Source: Pantoea eucrina (GTDB taxonomy: Bacteria; Pseudomonadota; Gammaproteobacteria; Enterobacterales; Enterobacteriaceae). From it: a DNA stretch of 64,000 nt. Location: NCBI RefSeq assembly GCF_001691555.1, contig NZ_MAYN01000008.1, forward strand, positions 2,568,892 through 2,632,891, read 5' to 3'. The position numbers and the translations under genes were made by a program. The notes beneath the pieces were generated by a model that was given only the letters and a program-made list of their open reading frames with translations, was not told the DNA's origin and made no database searches. Each line of letters starts with the position of its first letter. The first letter of the stretch is position 1. Shown in pieces: positions 48,417 through 59,322 of the stretch.

Positions 48417-49772
48417 TCAGGCACCAAACAGGTTGTGATGCAGCGCGCGCACTACCGCTTCCGCATCAGGTGTCGGCACCAGGAAACAGAGGTTGTAGCT
48501 GCTGGCACCGTAGCAAATCATGCGCAGATTAAACGGCTCCAGCGCCCCAAAGACCTCTTTACCCACGCCGCAGGCTTTCGACAGGTTATTGCCGATAATG
48601 GCCACCAGCGCCAGGTTCTCTTCAACTTCAACGCGGCACAGCGAAGAGAGTTCGGTGAGCAGCGCCTGCGTCAGCAGACTATCCACGCTGCTGGTAGAGC
48701 CGGTGTTATCCAGCGTCAGCGCCACGCTGACTTCAGAGGTAGTGACCAGATCTACGGAAACGTTATGGCGCGCCAGAATCGCAAACACCTCAGCCAGAAA
48801 ACCGTGCGCGTGCAGCATGTTCAGGCTGTGCAGCGTCAGCAGCGTCTGCTTGCGACGCAGTGCCAGCGCGCGGAACAGCGGCGGATTGCGCGTTTCATTG
48901 CAGACGCGGGTGCCGCCGGCGGCGGGATCTTTACTGGAGCCGACAAACACCGGGATGTCGCTGCGTACCGCCGGCAGCAGCGTGGCGGGATGGAGCACTT
49001 TCGCGCCAAAAATGGCCATCTCTGCCGCCTCTTCGAAGGTGATCTCTTCGATACGGCGCGCAGCCGGCACCACGCGCGGATCGGTGGTATAGATACCGGC
49101 CACGTCGGTCCAGATATCGATGCGCTCAGCCCGCAGCGCCTCGCCCAGCAGCGCAGCAGTATAATCACTGCCGCCGCGGCCCAGCGTGGTGGTGCGTCCT
49201 TTGCTCTCGCTACCGATAAAGCCCTGGGTAACCACCAGCGCCTCCGCAATGCGCGGCTGCAGCTGCGCCGCCGCCAGCGTCTGCAGCTCAGCCACCTGCG
49301 GCTCTGCCCGGCCAAAACGATCGCTGGTGCGCATCACTTTGCGTACGTCAAACCACTCTGCATTAACGCCGCGCTCGCGCAGGATCTCGACAAACAGCAG
49401 CGTTGACATCAGTTCGCCGTGGCTGACCAGTTCGTCGGTGAGAGCAAGAGAATTTGCCAGCGCCGTGGTGTCTGACAGCATGGTGATGTTTTCCAGCACG
49501 CGGTCGATCTCGTCGCGGATTACGTCCGGCGCGGCAAGGCGATCGATAATGGCGTACTGAATACGGCGAATTTCATCCAGCATCTGCGTACGCTCTGCCT
49601 GCTCCTGGCCTTCGGCCAGCGCGACCAGCAAATTTGTTACGCCAGCAGACGCAGAGAGCACGACCAGACGGGTATGGGTATCGGACAGCACAACGTCCGC
49701 GCTGCGGTTCATGGCATCGAAATCGGCAACGCTGGTGCCACCAAATTTTGCCACAATCAACGGTTGAGACAT
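48417..49772 (-). CDS. lysC: Lysine-sensitive aspartokinase III LysC
   Basis: 451 residues (E. coli 449). The kinase motif KFGGTSVADFDAM is at 9-21; GRGGSDYTAALLGEAL is the second signature. Two C-terminal ACT domains bind lysine for feedback inhibition. It phosphorylates aspartate, the first step toward lysine, threonine and methionine. Its 5' leader of about 300 nt contains a lysine riboswitch. Confidence 0.98.
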   Translation of the reverse strand: MSQPLIVAKFGGTSVADFDAMNRSADVVLSDTHTRLVVLSASAGVTNLLVALAEGQEQAERTQMLDEIRRIQYAIIDRLAAPDVIRDEIDRVLENITMLSDTTALANSLALTDELVSHGELMSTLLFVEILRERGVNAEWFDVRKVMRTSDRFGRAEPQVAELQTLAAAQLQPRIAEALVVTQGFIGSESKGRTTTLGRGGSDYTAALLGEALRAERIDIWTDVAGIYTTDPRVVPAARRIEEITFEEAAEMAIFGAKVLHPATLLPAVRSDIPVFVGSSKDPAAGGTRVCNETRNPPLFRALALRRKQTLLTLHSLNMLHAHGFLAEVFAILARHNVSVDLVTTSEVSVALTLDNTGSTSSVDSLLTQALLTELSSLCRVEVEENLALVAIIGNNLSKACGVGKEVFGALEPFNLRMICYGASSYNLCFLVPTPDAEAVVRALHHNLFGA

Positions 49773-50533
49773 GTAACAAACCTCGTGTCAGGTTATCTTC
49801 TGCCGGGAATTCGGTTCAGAAGACAGGGATAACAGCCTTGGCACAAGAGAAGAGCGGAATTGGACAGACAAGATCAGGAGATGAGTCACCAAAAGCACTT
49901 CACCTTGCGAAACGTCCGACTGCGGACGCTTCTGGTGACAACCCAGAGGATTCAGCCCCTGCAGCCGACAGCACAACACTCCGCGTGTTATGCCATCTCG
50001 GCGTCGCACCCCCTGATGTGTTTTCGCCGGATACGGATCCTCAAACACACTGCCTGGGCGACGCGCCTCTTCTGGCTTGCACCCGGAGGTGCAAGTCGCG
50101 GGCATAAATTATCGACAAATTGTGCTGCTGTCCAGCCTTGTAGCGCCCGGATAAATGATTTTTTAACCCGTGCGGCTCCGGTGAAAACGTGCGCCGCGCC
50201 CGGCGCATAATGTCTGGCACAACATCGCCTGCTTACGCGGCTTTTTACTGATGTGCCTCAGAATTTGTCATTTCTGCCTGCTGCATACTGGTGCCTGGAT
50301 TTCGCTGAAACCGCGCGGCCAGGGTCACAAAATTTTTCCTTTCCCCTTCAACTATGGTCATACTGAAATGCGTTTGTGCGATGCCTGTTCGACTGTACCC
50401 GACGCGGTTATGCGCCTGATACACAGGCACAGACCGGGGTATCCGCAGCGCGCCGTAAGAGAAACTAAGCAGGCCGGGCCAGCGGAACGCGCCCGGATGA
50501 AATGACGGTTCTTATATCAACAAGAGTGTTGCC
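49773..50533. other. lysC-pgi divergent region
   Basis: 761 bp. The left part is the lysC leader with the lysine riboswitch (49886-50078). The rest to 50533 holds the lysC promoter and a long pgi upstream region with no recognisable operator. Open frames seen here have no ribosome-binding site or family similarity. Confidence 0.8.
49886..50078 (-). promoter_or_regulatory. Lysine riboswitch (L-box) in the lysC leader
   Basis: Minus-strand landmarks appear in the right order: CCAGAAGAGGCGCG (5' P1 and conserved AGAGG-type loop), GGATCCG, CAGGGGGTGCGACGCCGAG, a variable stem, CAGGGGCTGAATCCTCTG, TTGTCACCAGAAGCG, GCAGTCGGACGTTTCGCAAG, and 3' P1 CTTTTGG pairing with CCAGAAG. The span of about 190 nt and the order equal the E. 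coli lysC L-box. Lysine binding is expected to reduce lysC translation and expose the RNA to cleavage. No clear intrinsic terminator follows, which is consistent with translational control. Confidence 0.95.
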
Positions 50534-52180
50534 ATGAAAAATATTAATCCGACACAAACCGCAGCGTGGCAAGCGCTGCAGCAGCATTTTGAACAGATGA
50601 AATCAGTGCAGATCGCCGATCTTTTTCAGCAGGATGCCGATCGTTTTGCGAAATTCTCCGCTACGTTCGATGATCAGATGCTGGTGGATTTCTCAAAAAA
50701 CCGTATCACTGAGGAAACCCTCACTAAATTGCAGGCGCTGGCTAAAGAGACCGACCTGGCGGGCGCCATTAAATCGATGTTCTCCGGCGAGAAGATCAAC
50801 CGTACGGAAGAGCGCGCCGTGCTGCACGTGGCGCTGCGCAACCGCAGCAATACGCCGATTCTGGTTGATGGCAAAGATGTGATGCCGGAAGTCAACGCCG
50901 TGCTGGATAAGATGAAAGGCTTCTCTGAGCGGATCATTAGTGGCGAGTGGAAGGGATATACCGGTAAGCCCATTACTGACGTGGTCAACATCGGTATCGG
51001 CGGCTCCGATCTCGGCCCGTTTATGGTTACAGAGGCGCTGCGCCCCTATAAAAACCATCTGAACATGCACTTTGTCTCCAACGTTGACGGTACGCATATT
51101 GCCGAGACGCTGAAAGATCTGAATCCGGAAACCACGCTGTTCCTGGTGGCCTCAAAAACCTTCACCACGCAGGAAACCATGACCAATGCGCACAGCGCGC
51201 GCGACTGGTTCCTGAAAACGGCGGGCGATCAGCAGCACGTGGCAAAACATTTCGCCGCGCTCTCTACCAACGGCAAAGCGGTCAGCGAGTTTGGTATTGA
51301 TACCAGCAACATGTTTGAGTTCTGGGACTGGGTGGGCGGGCGCTACTCACTCTGGTCGGCAATTGGCCTCTCTATTATTCTCTCCATCGGCTTTGATAAC
51401 TTCACGCAGCTGCTCAGCGGCGCACACGCCATGGATCAGCACTTTGCCACTGCCCCGGCAGAGCAGAACCTGCCGGTATTGCTGGCGCTGATTGGTATCT
51501 GGTACAACAATTTCTTTGGTGCTGAAACCGAAGCGATTCTGCCTTACGATCAGTATATGCATCGCTTTGCCGCCTATTTCCAGCAGGGCAATATGGAATC
51601 GAACGGCAAGTATGTCGATCGCGAGGGCAATCCGGTCGACTATCAGACCGGCCCGATTATCTGGGGCGAGCCTGGCACCAATGGTCAGCATGCGTTTTAT
51701 CAGCTGATCCACCAGGGAACCAAGCTGGTGCCGTGTGACTTTATCGCACCGGCTATTACCCATAACGCGCTGGCCGATCACCACCAGAAGCTGCTGTCGA
51801 ACTTTTTTGCTCAGACCGAGGCGCTGGCGTTTGGTAAGTCACGTGATACGGTAGAGAAAGAGTTTACGGATGCCGGCAAATCGGCGGAGTCCGTGGCGCA
51901 CGTTGTGCCGTTTAAAGTGTTTGAAGGAAACCGTCCGACTAACTCTATTCTGCTGCGCGAAATTACCCCTTACAGCCTTGGCGCGCTGATTGCCCTGTAT
52001 GAACATAAGATTTTCACACAGGGTGCCATTCTGAATATTTACACGTTTGATCAGTGGGGTGTGGAACTGGGCAAACAGCTGGCGAACCGTATTTTGCCTG
52101 AGCTTGAAAATGATGCTGATATTGCCAGCCACGACAGCTCCACCAATGGCTTAATCAATCGCTATAAATCCTGGCGTTAA
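50534..52180 (+). CDS. pgi: Glucose-6-phosphate isomerase Pgi
   Basis: 548 residues (E. coli 549). [29 protein letters not shown] and [11 protein letters not shown] are the family signatures; the catalytic Glu and His lie in the central and C-terminal parts. It interconverts glucose-6-phosphate and fructose-6-phosphate in the cytoplasm. Divergent from lysC and upstream of yjbEFGH, as in K-12. An intrinsic terminator follows. Confidence 0.98.
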   Translation: MKNINPTQTAAWQALQQHFEQMKSVQIADLFQQDADRFAKFSATFDDQMLVDFSKNRITEETLTKLQALAKETDLAGAIKSMFSGEKINRTEERAVLHVALRNRSNTPILVDGKDVMPEVNAVLDKMKGFSERIISGEWKGYTGKPITDVVNIGIGGSDLGPFMVTEALRPYKNHLNMHFVSNVDGTHIAETLKDLNPETTLFLVASKTFTTQETMTNAHSARDWFLKTAGDQQHVAKHFAALSTNGKAVSEFGIDTSNMFEFWDWVGGRYSLWSAIGLSIILSIGFDNFTQLLSGAHAMDQHFATAPAEQNLPVLLALIGIWYNNFFGAETEAILPYDQYMHRFAAYFQQGNMESNGKYVDREGNPVDYQTGPIIWGEPGTNGQHAFYQLIHQGTKLVPCDFIAPAITHNALADHHQKLLSNFFAQTEALAFGKSRDTVEKEFTDAGKSAESVAHVVPFKVFEGNRPTNSILLREITPYSLGALIALYEHKIFTQGAILNIYTFDQWGVELGKQLANRILPELENDADIASHDSSTNGLINRYKSWR

Positions 52181-52198
52181 TTTGCGTTAAGATTATCA

Positions 52199-52222
52199 GG
52201 GCGGCCGCTGGCCGCCTTTTTT
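52199..52222 (+). terminator. Rho-independent terminator of pgi
   Basis: GGCGGCC / GGCCGCC with a 3-nt loop followed by six Ts, 20 bp after the pgi stop. Confidence 0.95.
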
Positions 52223-52413
52223 ATCCCGCTAGTTTTCCGGTTTTAATACGGCCATTCATTGCTGATGAAATATCTTCCCCACCTGCTAAAGAAAATCTGA
52301 CATTACGCTAAGCCACCGTATAAAACACAGCTTTTAACGGATCTGTTTGTATGCGCCAGGCACCCTATCGTGTTGAATGCGCGCCAATTTAAATTTACAA
52401 CCCGTCAGGAAAA

Positions 52414-52476
52414 TCCGATAATTCCTATTCCGTGCCAAATTTTACTAAAAATGTGTAAAATCCTGCCGTATATAAT
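52414..52476 (+). promoter_or_regulatory. Candidate RcsAB box and -10 element of yjbEFGH
   Basis: TCCGATAATTCCTA (52414-52427) matches the RcsAB consensus TAAGAATATTCCTA in 10 of 14 positions, with the right half complete. TATAAT follows at 52471-52476 and no good -35 is visible, which suits activator dependence. RcsB control of yjbEFGH is reported in E. coli. Binding is inferred. Confidence 0.5.
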
Positions 52477-52686
52477 GTCGTCATATTTATTCTTCAGACA
52501 GTGGCAAACGTGCCACGGAAAAAGGGTGTTTACGCCACTTAAGTCTGCCTGTAATACAACAGCAGCCGGATAAGAGCGCGCTTTTTAGTCTGCTGAACGC
52601 TGATATTTTACTGCTCTGGCGTGAACGCGCCTGAAACCGGGATAGCGCCTTCATTCTTTTTTGTTCTCAATGCAGGAAACGCTGTT

Positions 52687-52935
52687 ATGAAAAAACTCGT
52701 GGCTGCCGGTGCAGCCTTGTTATATATCGCGGCCTCTTCTGCCGCCCATGCCGTACCGGAAGAGACCGGCGCGGCAGCTGGCGCACAGGCGGGAGCTATC
52801 TCCTCGGGCGCATCGACTGCGGTGGGAATTGGCGCGCTCGGCGCGCTGGTGGGCCTCGGTCTTGCCGCTGCTGGCGGCGGCGGTGACGGCGCAAATACGG
52901 GTACAACAACAACCACAACGGGCACTATCCGTTGA
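52687..52935 (+). CDS. yjbE: YjbE, small secreted protein of the exopolysaccharide operon
   Basis: 82 residues starting MKKLVAAGAALLYIAASSAA. A signal peptide ending about AHA is followed by Ala/Gly/Ser-rich sequence, a hydrophobic stretch VGIGALGALVGLGLAAAGG and a tail GANTGTTTTTTGTIR. E. coli YjbE shows the same layout and Thr-rich tail. The role in YjbEFGH-dependent exopolysaccharide secretion is unknown. First gene of the operon. Confidence 0.88.
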   Translation: MKKLVAAGAALLYIAASSAAHAVPEETGAAAGAQAGAISSGASTAVGIGALGALVGLGLAAAGGGGDGANTGTTTTTTGTIR

Positions 52936-53008
52936 TAAGACACTTTTTCTCCTGACCGCACGCCCGTGTGGTTATTTTTGGCTTTTGTTTTTTTGACAGG
53001 GATACACA

Positions 53009-53656
53009 GTGCGCCAACTCTCTTTGCTGCTGCTTTGTCTGTTGCTGCAGGCCTGCACACAGACGCAAAAAGGTCTTGAGCAGACCGTCATGCTTGCCGT
53101 TAATGGTCCGGACGACGTGACGGTCAGTGCAGAACAGATTCAGAAACTGCCTTACGCCAGTATGTACGCCCGCATCGACAATGGCGCACGTATCTTTGTG
53201 GTACTCGGCTACCTTGAAGCGGGTCAGCAGAAGTGGGTGACTCAGGATAAAGCGATGCTGGTGATGCAGCAGGGACGCCTGGTGAAAACGCTGGGGCTGC
53301 GCGACAACCTGCAGGCGGTCAGTAACCTCGCCGGGGATCCGCTGGCTGATGCACTGCATCTGCAGAATGGAGCGAGCTGGACACGCGTCGTGCAGTGGCG
53401 TGAACAGGATCGGGTACGCGCCGCAACGGCGACCTCGCAGTTTCAACGCGGCACTGATGAAGTGCTGACGCTGGCGGGAGAAGCGGTACCATGCCGCGTC
53501 TGGCATGAAAATGTATCGATGGCGAGCCTGAACCGCACCTGGCAGAACATTTTCTGGATCGACAATCGTGACGGCACGGTGCTGCAGGCGCAGCAGACGC
53601 TTGCCGCTGACCAGTTTCCTGTTGTAACCACTCTTCTGAAGCCGGCTAAATCATGA
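53009..53656 (+). CDS. yjbF: Exopolysaccharide-operon lipoprotein YjbF (GfcB family)
   Basis: 215 residues from a GTG start (53009). The lipobox LLQAC puts lipidated Cys at 16, with Thr next, so outer-membrane sorting is predicted. The rest is a beta-rich GfcB/YjbF domain including NGARIFVVLGYLE and WQNIFWIDNRDGTVLQ. It is thought to assist capsule or exopolysaccharide export with YjbG and YjbH. It overlaps yjbG by 4 bp. Confidence 0.92.
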   Translation: MRQLSLLLLCLLLQACTQTQKGLEQTVMLAVNGPDDVTVSAEQIQKLPYASMYARIDNGARIFVVLGYLEAGQQKWVTQDKAMLVMQQGRLVKTLGLRDNLQAVSNLAGDPLADALHLQNGASWTRVVQWREQDRVRAATATSQFQRGTDEVLTLAGEAVPCRVWHENVSMASLNRTWQNIFWIDNRDGTVLQAQQTLAADQFPVVTTLLKPAKS

Positions 53657-54390
53657 AAAAAATAATTACCTTGCTGGCTGCACTGGCTCTGCCTGCGGCA
53701 GGCAGCGCGCTGGCCGCAAGCCAGATTAGCGTGCACACCGCGCCTGGCGAAAGCAGCGTGCAAATCAATGATCTTCAGCGTCTGAGCCAGCTGCTGACGC
53801 ATCCTGGCCTCAGCACCTGGTGGCCCGGCACCGTCATCGCAGAGCGCGGCGCTACCGCTGCCGTACAGCAACAGCGCAGCCAGCTGCTGGCCGATCTGCG
53901 CGCCTGGCAAAACAGCAGCGACGCCGCACTGGGTGCGACCATCGGTGCTGTGATCCGGCAGCTCGACGCGCTGCCGGTTACCGGCCGGCAGTTTACGTCG
54001 CTGGATATCGACTGGCTGCGCCTGCATCCGGAGGCAGATCGTGCGCTGCAGGGCAGTTACGATCTTTATACCCTGCCGGAACCGCATCAGGTGCTGATTC
54101 TGGGCGCCCTCACCCGGCCTGGCGCAGAATCCTGGCAGCCAGGGCGCAGCGTGCGTGACTATCTCGCCGCACATGACCGCCTGACCGGCGGTGAGCGCAG
54201 CGTGGCCACCGTTATTGCGCCCTCTGGCGAGGTCCGGCAGGTCCCGGTCGCGTACTGGAATCAGCGTCATGCTGAAGTCGAACCCGGCAGCATTATCTGG
54301 CTCGGCTTTACCTCATGGAGCCTGCCGTGGGGCCAGGCAGATTTAAATACGCGTCTGATTTCTGTTCTGACTCACCGGATCCCGCAATAA
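53653..54390 (+). CDS. yjbG: Exopolysaccharide protein YjbG (GfcC-like)
   Basis: 245 residues. A signal peptide of about 21 residues ends SALAA. The periplasmic body is a GfcC/DUF1017 domain ([37 protein letters not shown]). GfcC proteins are periplasmic partners of outer-membrane polysaccharide export. Overlaps yjbF (ATGA) and yjbH (TAATG), so it is translationally coupled at both ends. Confidence 0.92.
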   Translation: MKKIITLLAALALPAAGSALAASQISVHTAPGESSVQINDLQRLSQLLTHPGLSTWWPGTVIAERGATAAVQQQRSQLLADLRAWQNSSDAALGATIGAVIRQLDALPVTGRQFTSLDIDWLRLHPEADRALQGSYDLYTLPEPHQVLILGALTRPGAESWQPGRSVRDYLAAHDRLTGGERSVATVIAPSGEVRQVPVAYWNQRHAEVEPGSIIWLGFTSWSLPWGQADLNTRLISVLTHRIPQ

Positions 54391-56480
54391 TGAAAAAACA
54401 ACTACTGCTCAGCCTGCTGGCTGCATCCGTCTCGGCCGCCTGTCAGGTGCAGGCTGAAACCTGGCCGCAGCCGGTGGGCCCTTCACAATCCGATTTTGGT
54501 GGCGTCGGCCTGATGCAGACGCCAACCGCGCGCATGGCGAAAGAGGGCGAATTCAGTCTTAACGCCCGGGATAACGATCAGTACCGCTACTATTCCGCCT
54601 CACTGCAGCTTCTGTCGTGGCTGGAAACCACCGTACGCTATACCGATGTGCGCACCCGTCGCTACAGCGGCGTGGAAGATTTCAGTGGTAATCAGAGCTA
54701 TAAAGATAAAGCGTTCGATCTGAAACTGCGTCTCTGGCAGGAGAGTTACTGGCTGCCGGAGGTGGCGGTGGGTTCGCGCGACCTCGGCGGTACCGGGCTG
54801 TTTGACAGCGAGTATCTGGTGGCGTCTAAAGCCTGGGGACCGTTTGATTTTACGCTGGGCCTCGGCTGGGGCTATCTCGGCAGCAGCGGCACCGTGAAAA
54901 ACCCGTTTTGCTCTTACAGCGACAGCTACTGCAGCCGTACCGGTGGCGGGACGGCCGGTGCAGTCAATGGCTCGCAGCTATTTCATGGCCCCGCTGCCCT
55001 GTTTGGCGGCGTGGAGTATCAGACCCCCTGGCAGCCGCTGCGCCTTAAGCTGGAATATGAAGGCAACGACTATCAGGATGACTTTGCCGGACGGCTGGAG
55101 CAGCGCAGCAAGGTCAATGCTGGCGCGATTTATCGCCTCACTGACTGGGCAGATATCAACGCCAGCTATGAGCGCGGCAATACCTTTATGTTTGGCATCA
55201 CCCTTCGCACCAACTTCAACGATCTGCGCCAGACGCATATTGATACGCCGAAACCCGCTTACGACCCGCATCCGCAGGGCGATCTGCTGGATTCTGCCGT
55301 GGTCGCCAGCCAGCTCAGCGCACTGAAATATGATGCCGGATTCAACGGCCCGCGCATCCAGACCAAAGGCGCGACCCTTTACGTCAGCGGCGAGCAAATC
55401 AAATATCGCGATACGCGCGAAGGGGTTGACCGCGCCAATCGCATAATGATGAATCATCTGCCGGCCGGCATTGATACGATTGCCGTCACAGAGTCGCGCT
55501 TTAATATGCCGCAGGTGACGACGCGCACGCAGGTTGCCAGTCTGCATAATACGCTCAGCGGCTATCCGCTGGGACACGATCAGCCGCTGCAGCAGTCGCG
55601 CGATAATCCGGTCGATCCGGGCGCAACCGAGCAGGGCCTGTTCATGCGTAAAGATCGCCTGAACTACAGCCTGTCGCCGGTGCTCAACCAGTCAGTGGGC
55701 GGGCCGGAAAGCTTCTATATGTATCAGGCTGGCGCGATGGCGAACGCCGATTACTGGCTGACCGATCACCTGCTGGTGGGCGGCAGCCTGTTTGGTAATA
55801 TCGTGAACAACTATGACCGCTTCAACTATAACGGCGCGCCCTCTGACTCCACGCTACCGCGCGTGCGTACCCATATCCGCGACTATGTGAAAAACAATCT
55901 CTACGTCAACGATCTGCAGGCCAACTATATGCGTTACCTCGGTAACAACATTTATGGCCAGGTTTATGGCGGCTATCTGGAAACCATGTATGGCGGCGCC
56001 GGTGCTGAAGTGCTCTACCGGCCAGTGGACAGCAACTGGGCAGTGGGCGCAGACGCTAACTACGTTAAACAGCGCGACTGGGACAACATGATGCAGTTCC
56101 GCGACTACAAAGCGCCAACCGGCCATCTGACCGCCTACTGGCGTCCGTGGTTTATGCAGGATGTGCTGGTGAAAGCGAGCGTGGGACAGTATCTGGCGAA
56201 AGATAAAGGCGCCACGCTGGATGTCTCCAAACGCTACGACAGCGGCGTCACCGTGGGTTTCTACGCCACCAAAACCAACGTTTCATCCGAAGCGTATGGC
56301 GAAGGCGACTTTACCAAAGGCTTCTATATTTCGATTCCGATGGATCTGTTTACCGTGACGCCAGCGCGCGGCCGTGCACAGGTGAACTGGGTGCCGCTGA
56401 CGCGTGATGGTGGCCAGATGCTGAGTCGTAAATATCAGCTCTACGATTTAACCGCCGATCGCGACGCGCGCTTTAATTAA
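54390..56480 (+). CDS. yjbH: Outer-membrane exopolysaccharide protein YjbH (DUF940)
   Basis: 696 residues (E. coli 698), start [20 protein letters not shown], signal peptide ending near VQAE. The mature chain is rich in aromatic-ended beta strands typical of an outer-membrane barrel (for example [36 protein letters not shown]). It belongs to the YjbH/GfcD family implicated in polysaccharide secretion. Last gene of yjbEFGH. Confidence 0.94.
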   Translation: MKKQLLLSLLAASVSAACQVQAETWPQPVGPSQSDFGGVGLMQTPTARMAKEGEFSLNARDNDQYRYYSASLQLLSWLETTVRYTDVRTRRYSGVEDFSGNQSYKDKAFDLKLRLWQESYWLPEVAVGSRDLGGTGLFDSEYLVASKAWGPFDFTLGLGWGYLGSSGTVKNPFCSYSDSYCSRTGGGTAGAVNGSQLFHGPAALFGGVEYQTPWQPLRLKLEYEGNDYQDDFAGRLEQRSKVNAGAIYRLTDWADINASYERGNTFMFGITLRTNFNDLRQTHIDTPKPAYDPHPQGDLLDSAVVASQLSALKYDAGFNGPRIQTKGATLYVSGEQIKYRDTREGVDRANRIMMNHLPAGIDTIAVTESRFNMPQVTTRTQVASLHNTLSGYPLGHDQPLQQSRDNPVDPGATEQGLFMRKDRLNYSLSPVLNQSVGGPESFYMYQAGAMANADYWLTDHLLVGGSLFGNIVNNYDRFNYNGAPSDSTLPRVRTHIRDYVKNNLYVNDLQANYMRYLGNNIYGQVYGGYLETMYGGAGAEVLYRPVDSNWAVGADANYVKQRDWDNMMQFRDYKAPTGHLTAYWRPWFMQDVLVKASVGQYLAKDKGATLDVSKRYDSGVTVGFYATKTNVSSEAYGEGDFTKGFYISIPMDLFTVTPARGRAQVNWVPLTRDGGQMLSRKYQLYDLTADRDARFN

Positions 56481-56485
56481 CACCA

Positions 56486-56507
56486 TGCGCGGGGTAATAC
56501 CCGCGCA
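56486..56507 (+). terminator. Hairpin after yjbH
   Basis: TGCGCGGG / CCCGCGCA, an 8-bp perfect stem, lies 6 bp after the yjbH stop. Only a short pyrimidine tract follows, so it is a weak or Rho-assisted terminator. Confidence 0.6.
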
Positions 56508-56633
56508 CTTTAGCTGTGCTGATACACACTCCACTTCTCTTCCCCCTGGCGTCAGCCAGACACCGCAAGGTTTCTTGCCTCATTGCTACAGATCCGACCA
56601 GCACAGCTGCATTTGCCTCCATAATGGTTAAAA

Positions 56634-56650
56634 CGAAAATGGTTTCCACG
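56634..56650 (+). promoter_or_regulatory. IclR box in the iclR promoter
   Basis: CGAAAATGGTTTCCACG resembles the IclR palindrome TGGAAAT-N-ATTTCCA (read as TGGAAACCATTTTCG on the minus strand) and corresponds to the E. coli iclR autoregulatory site. It ends 23 bp before the iclR ATG. Confidence 0.75.
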
Positions 56651-56673
56651 TACAACGCTGAAATGGAGCAACT

Positions 56674-57507
56674 ATGGCTACCCCGGTACCGGCTAAACGC
56701 GGAAAAAAACCTCGCGTCACACCCCCTGCGGCTACGCCGCCTGCTGGCGGTCAGGTTCAGTCGCTGACGCGCGGCCTGCGTCTGCTGGAGTTGATTGCCG
56801 ATGCGCACGGCAGCGTGGCGCTGACTGAACTGGCGCAGCAGGCGGGCCTGCCAAATTCAACCACGCATCGTCTGCTCTCCACGATGCAGCAGCAGGGCTT
56901 TGTGCATCAGGTGGGCGATCTGGGCTACTGGACGATTGGCGCCCATGCGTTTGTGGTGGGCAGCAGTTTTCTGCAGAGCCGCAATCTGCTGGCCATTGTG
57001 CATCCGGTGTTACGGCGGCTGATGGAGGAAGCCGGCGAGACGGTGAATCTGGCGGTGCTGGATCTCAGTGATTATCAGGCGGTGATTGTTGATCAGGTGC
57101 AGTGCACGCAGCTGATGCGAATGTCAGCCCCGATTGGCGGCAAGCTGCCGATGCACGCCTCCGGCGCCGGAAAAGCCTTTCTGGCCCATCTGAATGATGA
57201 ACAGGTGACCGCGCTGCTGCATCAGAAAGGCCTGCACGGTTATACCCCCAAAACGCTGATGTCGCCGCATACGCTGAAAGAGAATCTGGCGCTGATCCGC
57301 AAAATGGGCTTCTCACACGATGATGAGGAGCATGCGCTGGGGCTGCGCTGCGTAGCGGCGCCCATTTATGACGAGCACGGCGACGCCTTTGCCGCGATCT
57401 CTATTTCAGGCCCGCTGGCCCGCATGACGGACGATCGCATCACCGAACTGGGCGCGCTGGTGATCCGCGCCGCCCGGACGGTCACGCAGGCTTATGCCGG
57501 ACGTTAA
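56674..57507 (+). CDS. iclR: Glyoxylate-shunt repressor IclR
   Basis: 277 residues. The winged helix-turn-helix is at about 40-100 ([21 protein letters not shown]), followed by the effector-binding domain with [13 protein letters not shown]. It represses aceBAK and its own gene; glyoxylate and pyruvate modulate binding. The N-terminus is Pro/Lys-rich. Convergent with aceK, overlapping its stop by 4 bp. In K-12 arpA lies between aceK and iclR; here the genes touch. Confidence 0.96.
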   Translation: MATPVPAKRGKKPRVTPPAATPPAGGQVQSLTRGLRLLELIADAHGSVALTELAQQAGLPNSTTHRLLSTMQQQGFVHQVGDLGYWTIGAHAFVVGSSFLQSRNLLAIVHPVLRRLMEEAGETVNLAVLDLSDYQAVIVDQVQCTQLMRMSAPIGGKLPMHASGAGKAFLAHLNDEQVTALLHQKGLHGYTPKTLMSPHTLKENLALIRKMGFSHDDEEHALGLRCVAAPIYDEHGDAFAAISISGPLARMTDDRITELGALVIRAARTVTQAYAGR

Positions 57508-59240
57508 ACCGCCACCGTGGCGTAGCGCACGCTGAAGCGCCGGGCGTTACGCCACGCCATCGCCTCTTCAACATGGCCGTTGCGGATGCGCACCTGCAGC
57601 GCCCGCCACCAGCCAGGGTCAAACAGCTGCGGATGCAGCGCCTGCAGCAGCCTGCCGGTCGCGGGTTCGCTGCAGAGCGCGTAGCGGAACGTCTCCGGAA
57701 ATACATCATCTGCTCCGACGCTGTACCAGGGCTCGGCCTGCAGCTCCTGCTCTTCATAACGCGCTGGCGGAACGTCGCGGAATATCAGCTCGGTCATCAG
57801 GCGAATTTCATCGTAATCATAAAACACCACGCGGCCGTGGCGCGTCATACCGAAATTTTTAAACAGCATGTCGCCGGGAAAAATATTCGCCGCCGCCAGC
57901 TGAGAGATGGCGTTGCCGTACTCCTCCAGCGCATGCCGTCGCTGCGCTTCGCTGGCGTGCTGCAGCCAGAGATTGAGCGGCTCCATGCGGCGCTCCAGCC
58001 AGAGATGGCGAATGATCACGCTGTCACCGCGCAGCGTTATCTTTTCCGGTATATCACGCATGAATTCCGCCATCAGCGCGTCAGGAATGCGCGCGCGCGG
58101 CAAAGCAAAGTAGCGAAACTCCTGCGTATCGGCCATGCGTCCGACGCGATCGTGCTCTTTTACCAGCTGGTAACAGGCGTGTACCTGCGCTTCCGTTACC
58201 TCTTTTTGCGGCGCGAAACGATCTTTGATGACCTTGAACACCCGATCGTAACCCGGCAGGGTAAAGACCAGCATCACCATGCCGCGTATGCCAGGCGCCA
58301 GGGTAAATGCGTCATCATGGCAGGCCAGATAGTGCAGATATTCGCGGTAGATCTCGGTTTTACCATGTTTCTGGCAGCCAATGGCGATATAGAGCCCGGC
58401 CAGGGTTTTGCCAGGCAGCAGCGGCTGCAGCCACGCCACCAGCGCCGCAGGCACCGGGGCGTAAACCATAAAGCTGGCGCGGGCGAAGCCGAAAACGATA
58501 CTTGCCTCATCGCGATCCGTCAGACAGGTATCGATCCACAGCTGTCCGCTGCTGTCGCGCTGGATCGGCAGCAGACAGGGCAGGATCTCACCGCAGCTGA
58601 ACTGCAGCCGCGCGATAATCCACGCAGTTTTGTTACGATAAAAGAGTTCGCTGGCGACCTCCAGCGTGGCACCCTCCAGCTGCACCGCGCTGAACGCTTC
58701 CCTCAGATGCTGCTCGATCCAGCGGATATCGCGTGCCAGATCCTGCCACGGCAGCCGCAGAGGCAGCTCGGATACTAACTGCCGCAGCGCACTCTGCCAG
58801 TCGGGCCGGGGAGCATAGAGACGCGACAGCGGACGCTGCGCTTCCGGTTGTTTCAGTGCCGGCTGCGAAGCGTGAATAAACAGGCGCTCCGGAAACAGAT
58901 GGCTGTGCCCCTGCAGACGACAGTAAACGGAATTAAAAAAGCTCTCGGCAATTTCATGGCGCGGATAGCCCGGCAGCAGCGCCTCATAATGCGCTTTTAC
59001 CCGCAGCCAGAATGCGGTGTCCCACTCCGTCTGCCCGCTCAGTACGCGTAACTGACTGACCACCAGCGTGACATGATGATCATACAGGTGAATACGCTCC
59101 TTCATAGCGCGCTGCACCGCCGGCCAGTCAGCCTGCTCAAACCGCTGCTGCGCGCCGGCGGTGATATCAAGGAAACGTCCGTACTGCGCGTCAAAGCCCT
59201 GCAGGATAGTGTGAGCAATAAGGGATTCTCTGGGTGACAT
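57504..59240 (-). CDS. aceK: Isocitrate dehydrogenase kinase/phosphatase AceK
   Basis: 578 residues, the E. coli length, from [20 protein letters not shown] with GGAGGTGG before the ATG; a frame 22 codons longer is unsupported. [20 protein letters not shown] contains the nucleotide-binding loop, and the kinase core includes [13 protein letters not shown] and VFYDYDEI. It phosphorylates and dephosphorylates isocitrate dehydrogenase, diverting carbon into the glyoxylate shunt. Last gene of aceBAK; a GC hairpin precedes it. Confidence 0.97.
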   Translation of the reverse strand: MSPRESLIAHTILQGFDAQYGRFLDITAGAQQRFEQADWPAVQRAMKERIHLYDHHVTLVVSQLRVLSGQTEWDTAFWLRVKAHYEALLPGYPRHEIAESFFNSVYCRLQGHSHLFPERLFIHASQPALKQPEAQRPLSRLYAPRPDWQSALRQLVSELPLRLPWQDLARDIRWIEQHLREAFSAVQLEGATLEVASELFYRNKTAWIIARLQFSCGEILPCLLPIQRDSSGQLWIDTCLTDRDEASIVFGFARASFMVYAPVPAALVAWLQPLLPGKTLAGLYIAIGCQKHGKTEIYREYLHYLACHDDAFTLAPGIRGMVMLVFTLPGYDRVFKVIKDRFAPQKEVTEAQVHACYQLVKEHDRVGRMADTQEFRYFALPRARIPDALMAEFMRDIPEKITLRGDSVIIRHLWLERRMEPLNLWLQHASEAQRRHALEEYGNAISQLAAANIFPGDMLFKNFGMTRHGRVVFYDYDEIRLMTELIFRDVPPARYEEQELQAEPWYSVGADDVFPETFRYALCSEPATGRLLQALHPQLFDPGWWRALQVRIRNGHVEEAMAWRNARRFSVRYATVAV

Positions 59241-59272
59241 CAGCCACCTCCGGTACGCGATTGCCATAAGAC

Positions 59273-59295
59273 GCGCCGCTGCGCGGCAGCGGCGC
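59273..59295 (-). other. GC-rich stem-loop between aceA and aceK
   Basis: A perfect 9-bp stem GCGCCGCTG / CAGCGGCGC with a 5-nt loop in the 82-bp gap. In E. coli REP palindromes at this place are linked to low aceK expression relative to aceBA; this hairpin could do the same here. Confidence 0.7.
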
Positions 59296-59322
59296 CTGCT
59301 TTTCACGTCAGGTCTGACGTTA

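Larger units (their letters stand above)
52181..52686. other. pgi-yjbE intergenic region
   Basis: 506 bp. It starts with the pgi terminator, then an AT-rich promoter region with a candidate RcsAB box and a TATAAT at 52471-52476, and about 200 nt of yjbE leader. The AT content stands out from neighbouring genes, fitting a tightly regulated surface-polysaccharide promoter. No small ORF with a good ribosome-binding site is visible. Confidence 0.7.

Noticed and set aside
50251..50505. 84-codon plus-strand frame upstream of pgi
   Set aside because: No ribosome-binding site, no known family, Cys/Arg-rich composition typical of a noncoding frame.
54315..54389. Longer yjbH start 25 codons upstream
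   Set aside because: It lies inside yjbG; the internal ATG at 54390 gives a proper signal peptide and the family length.
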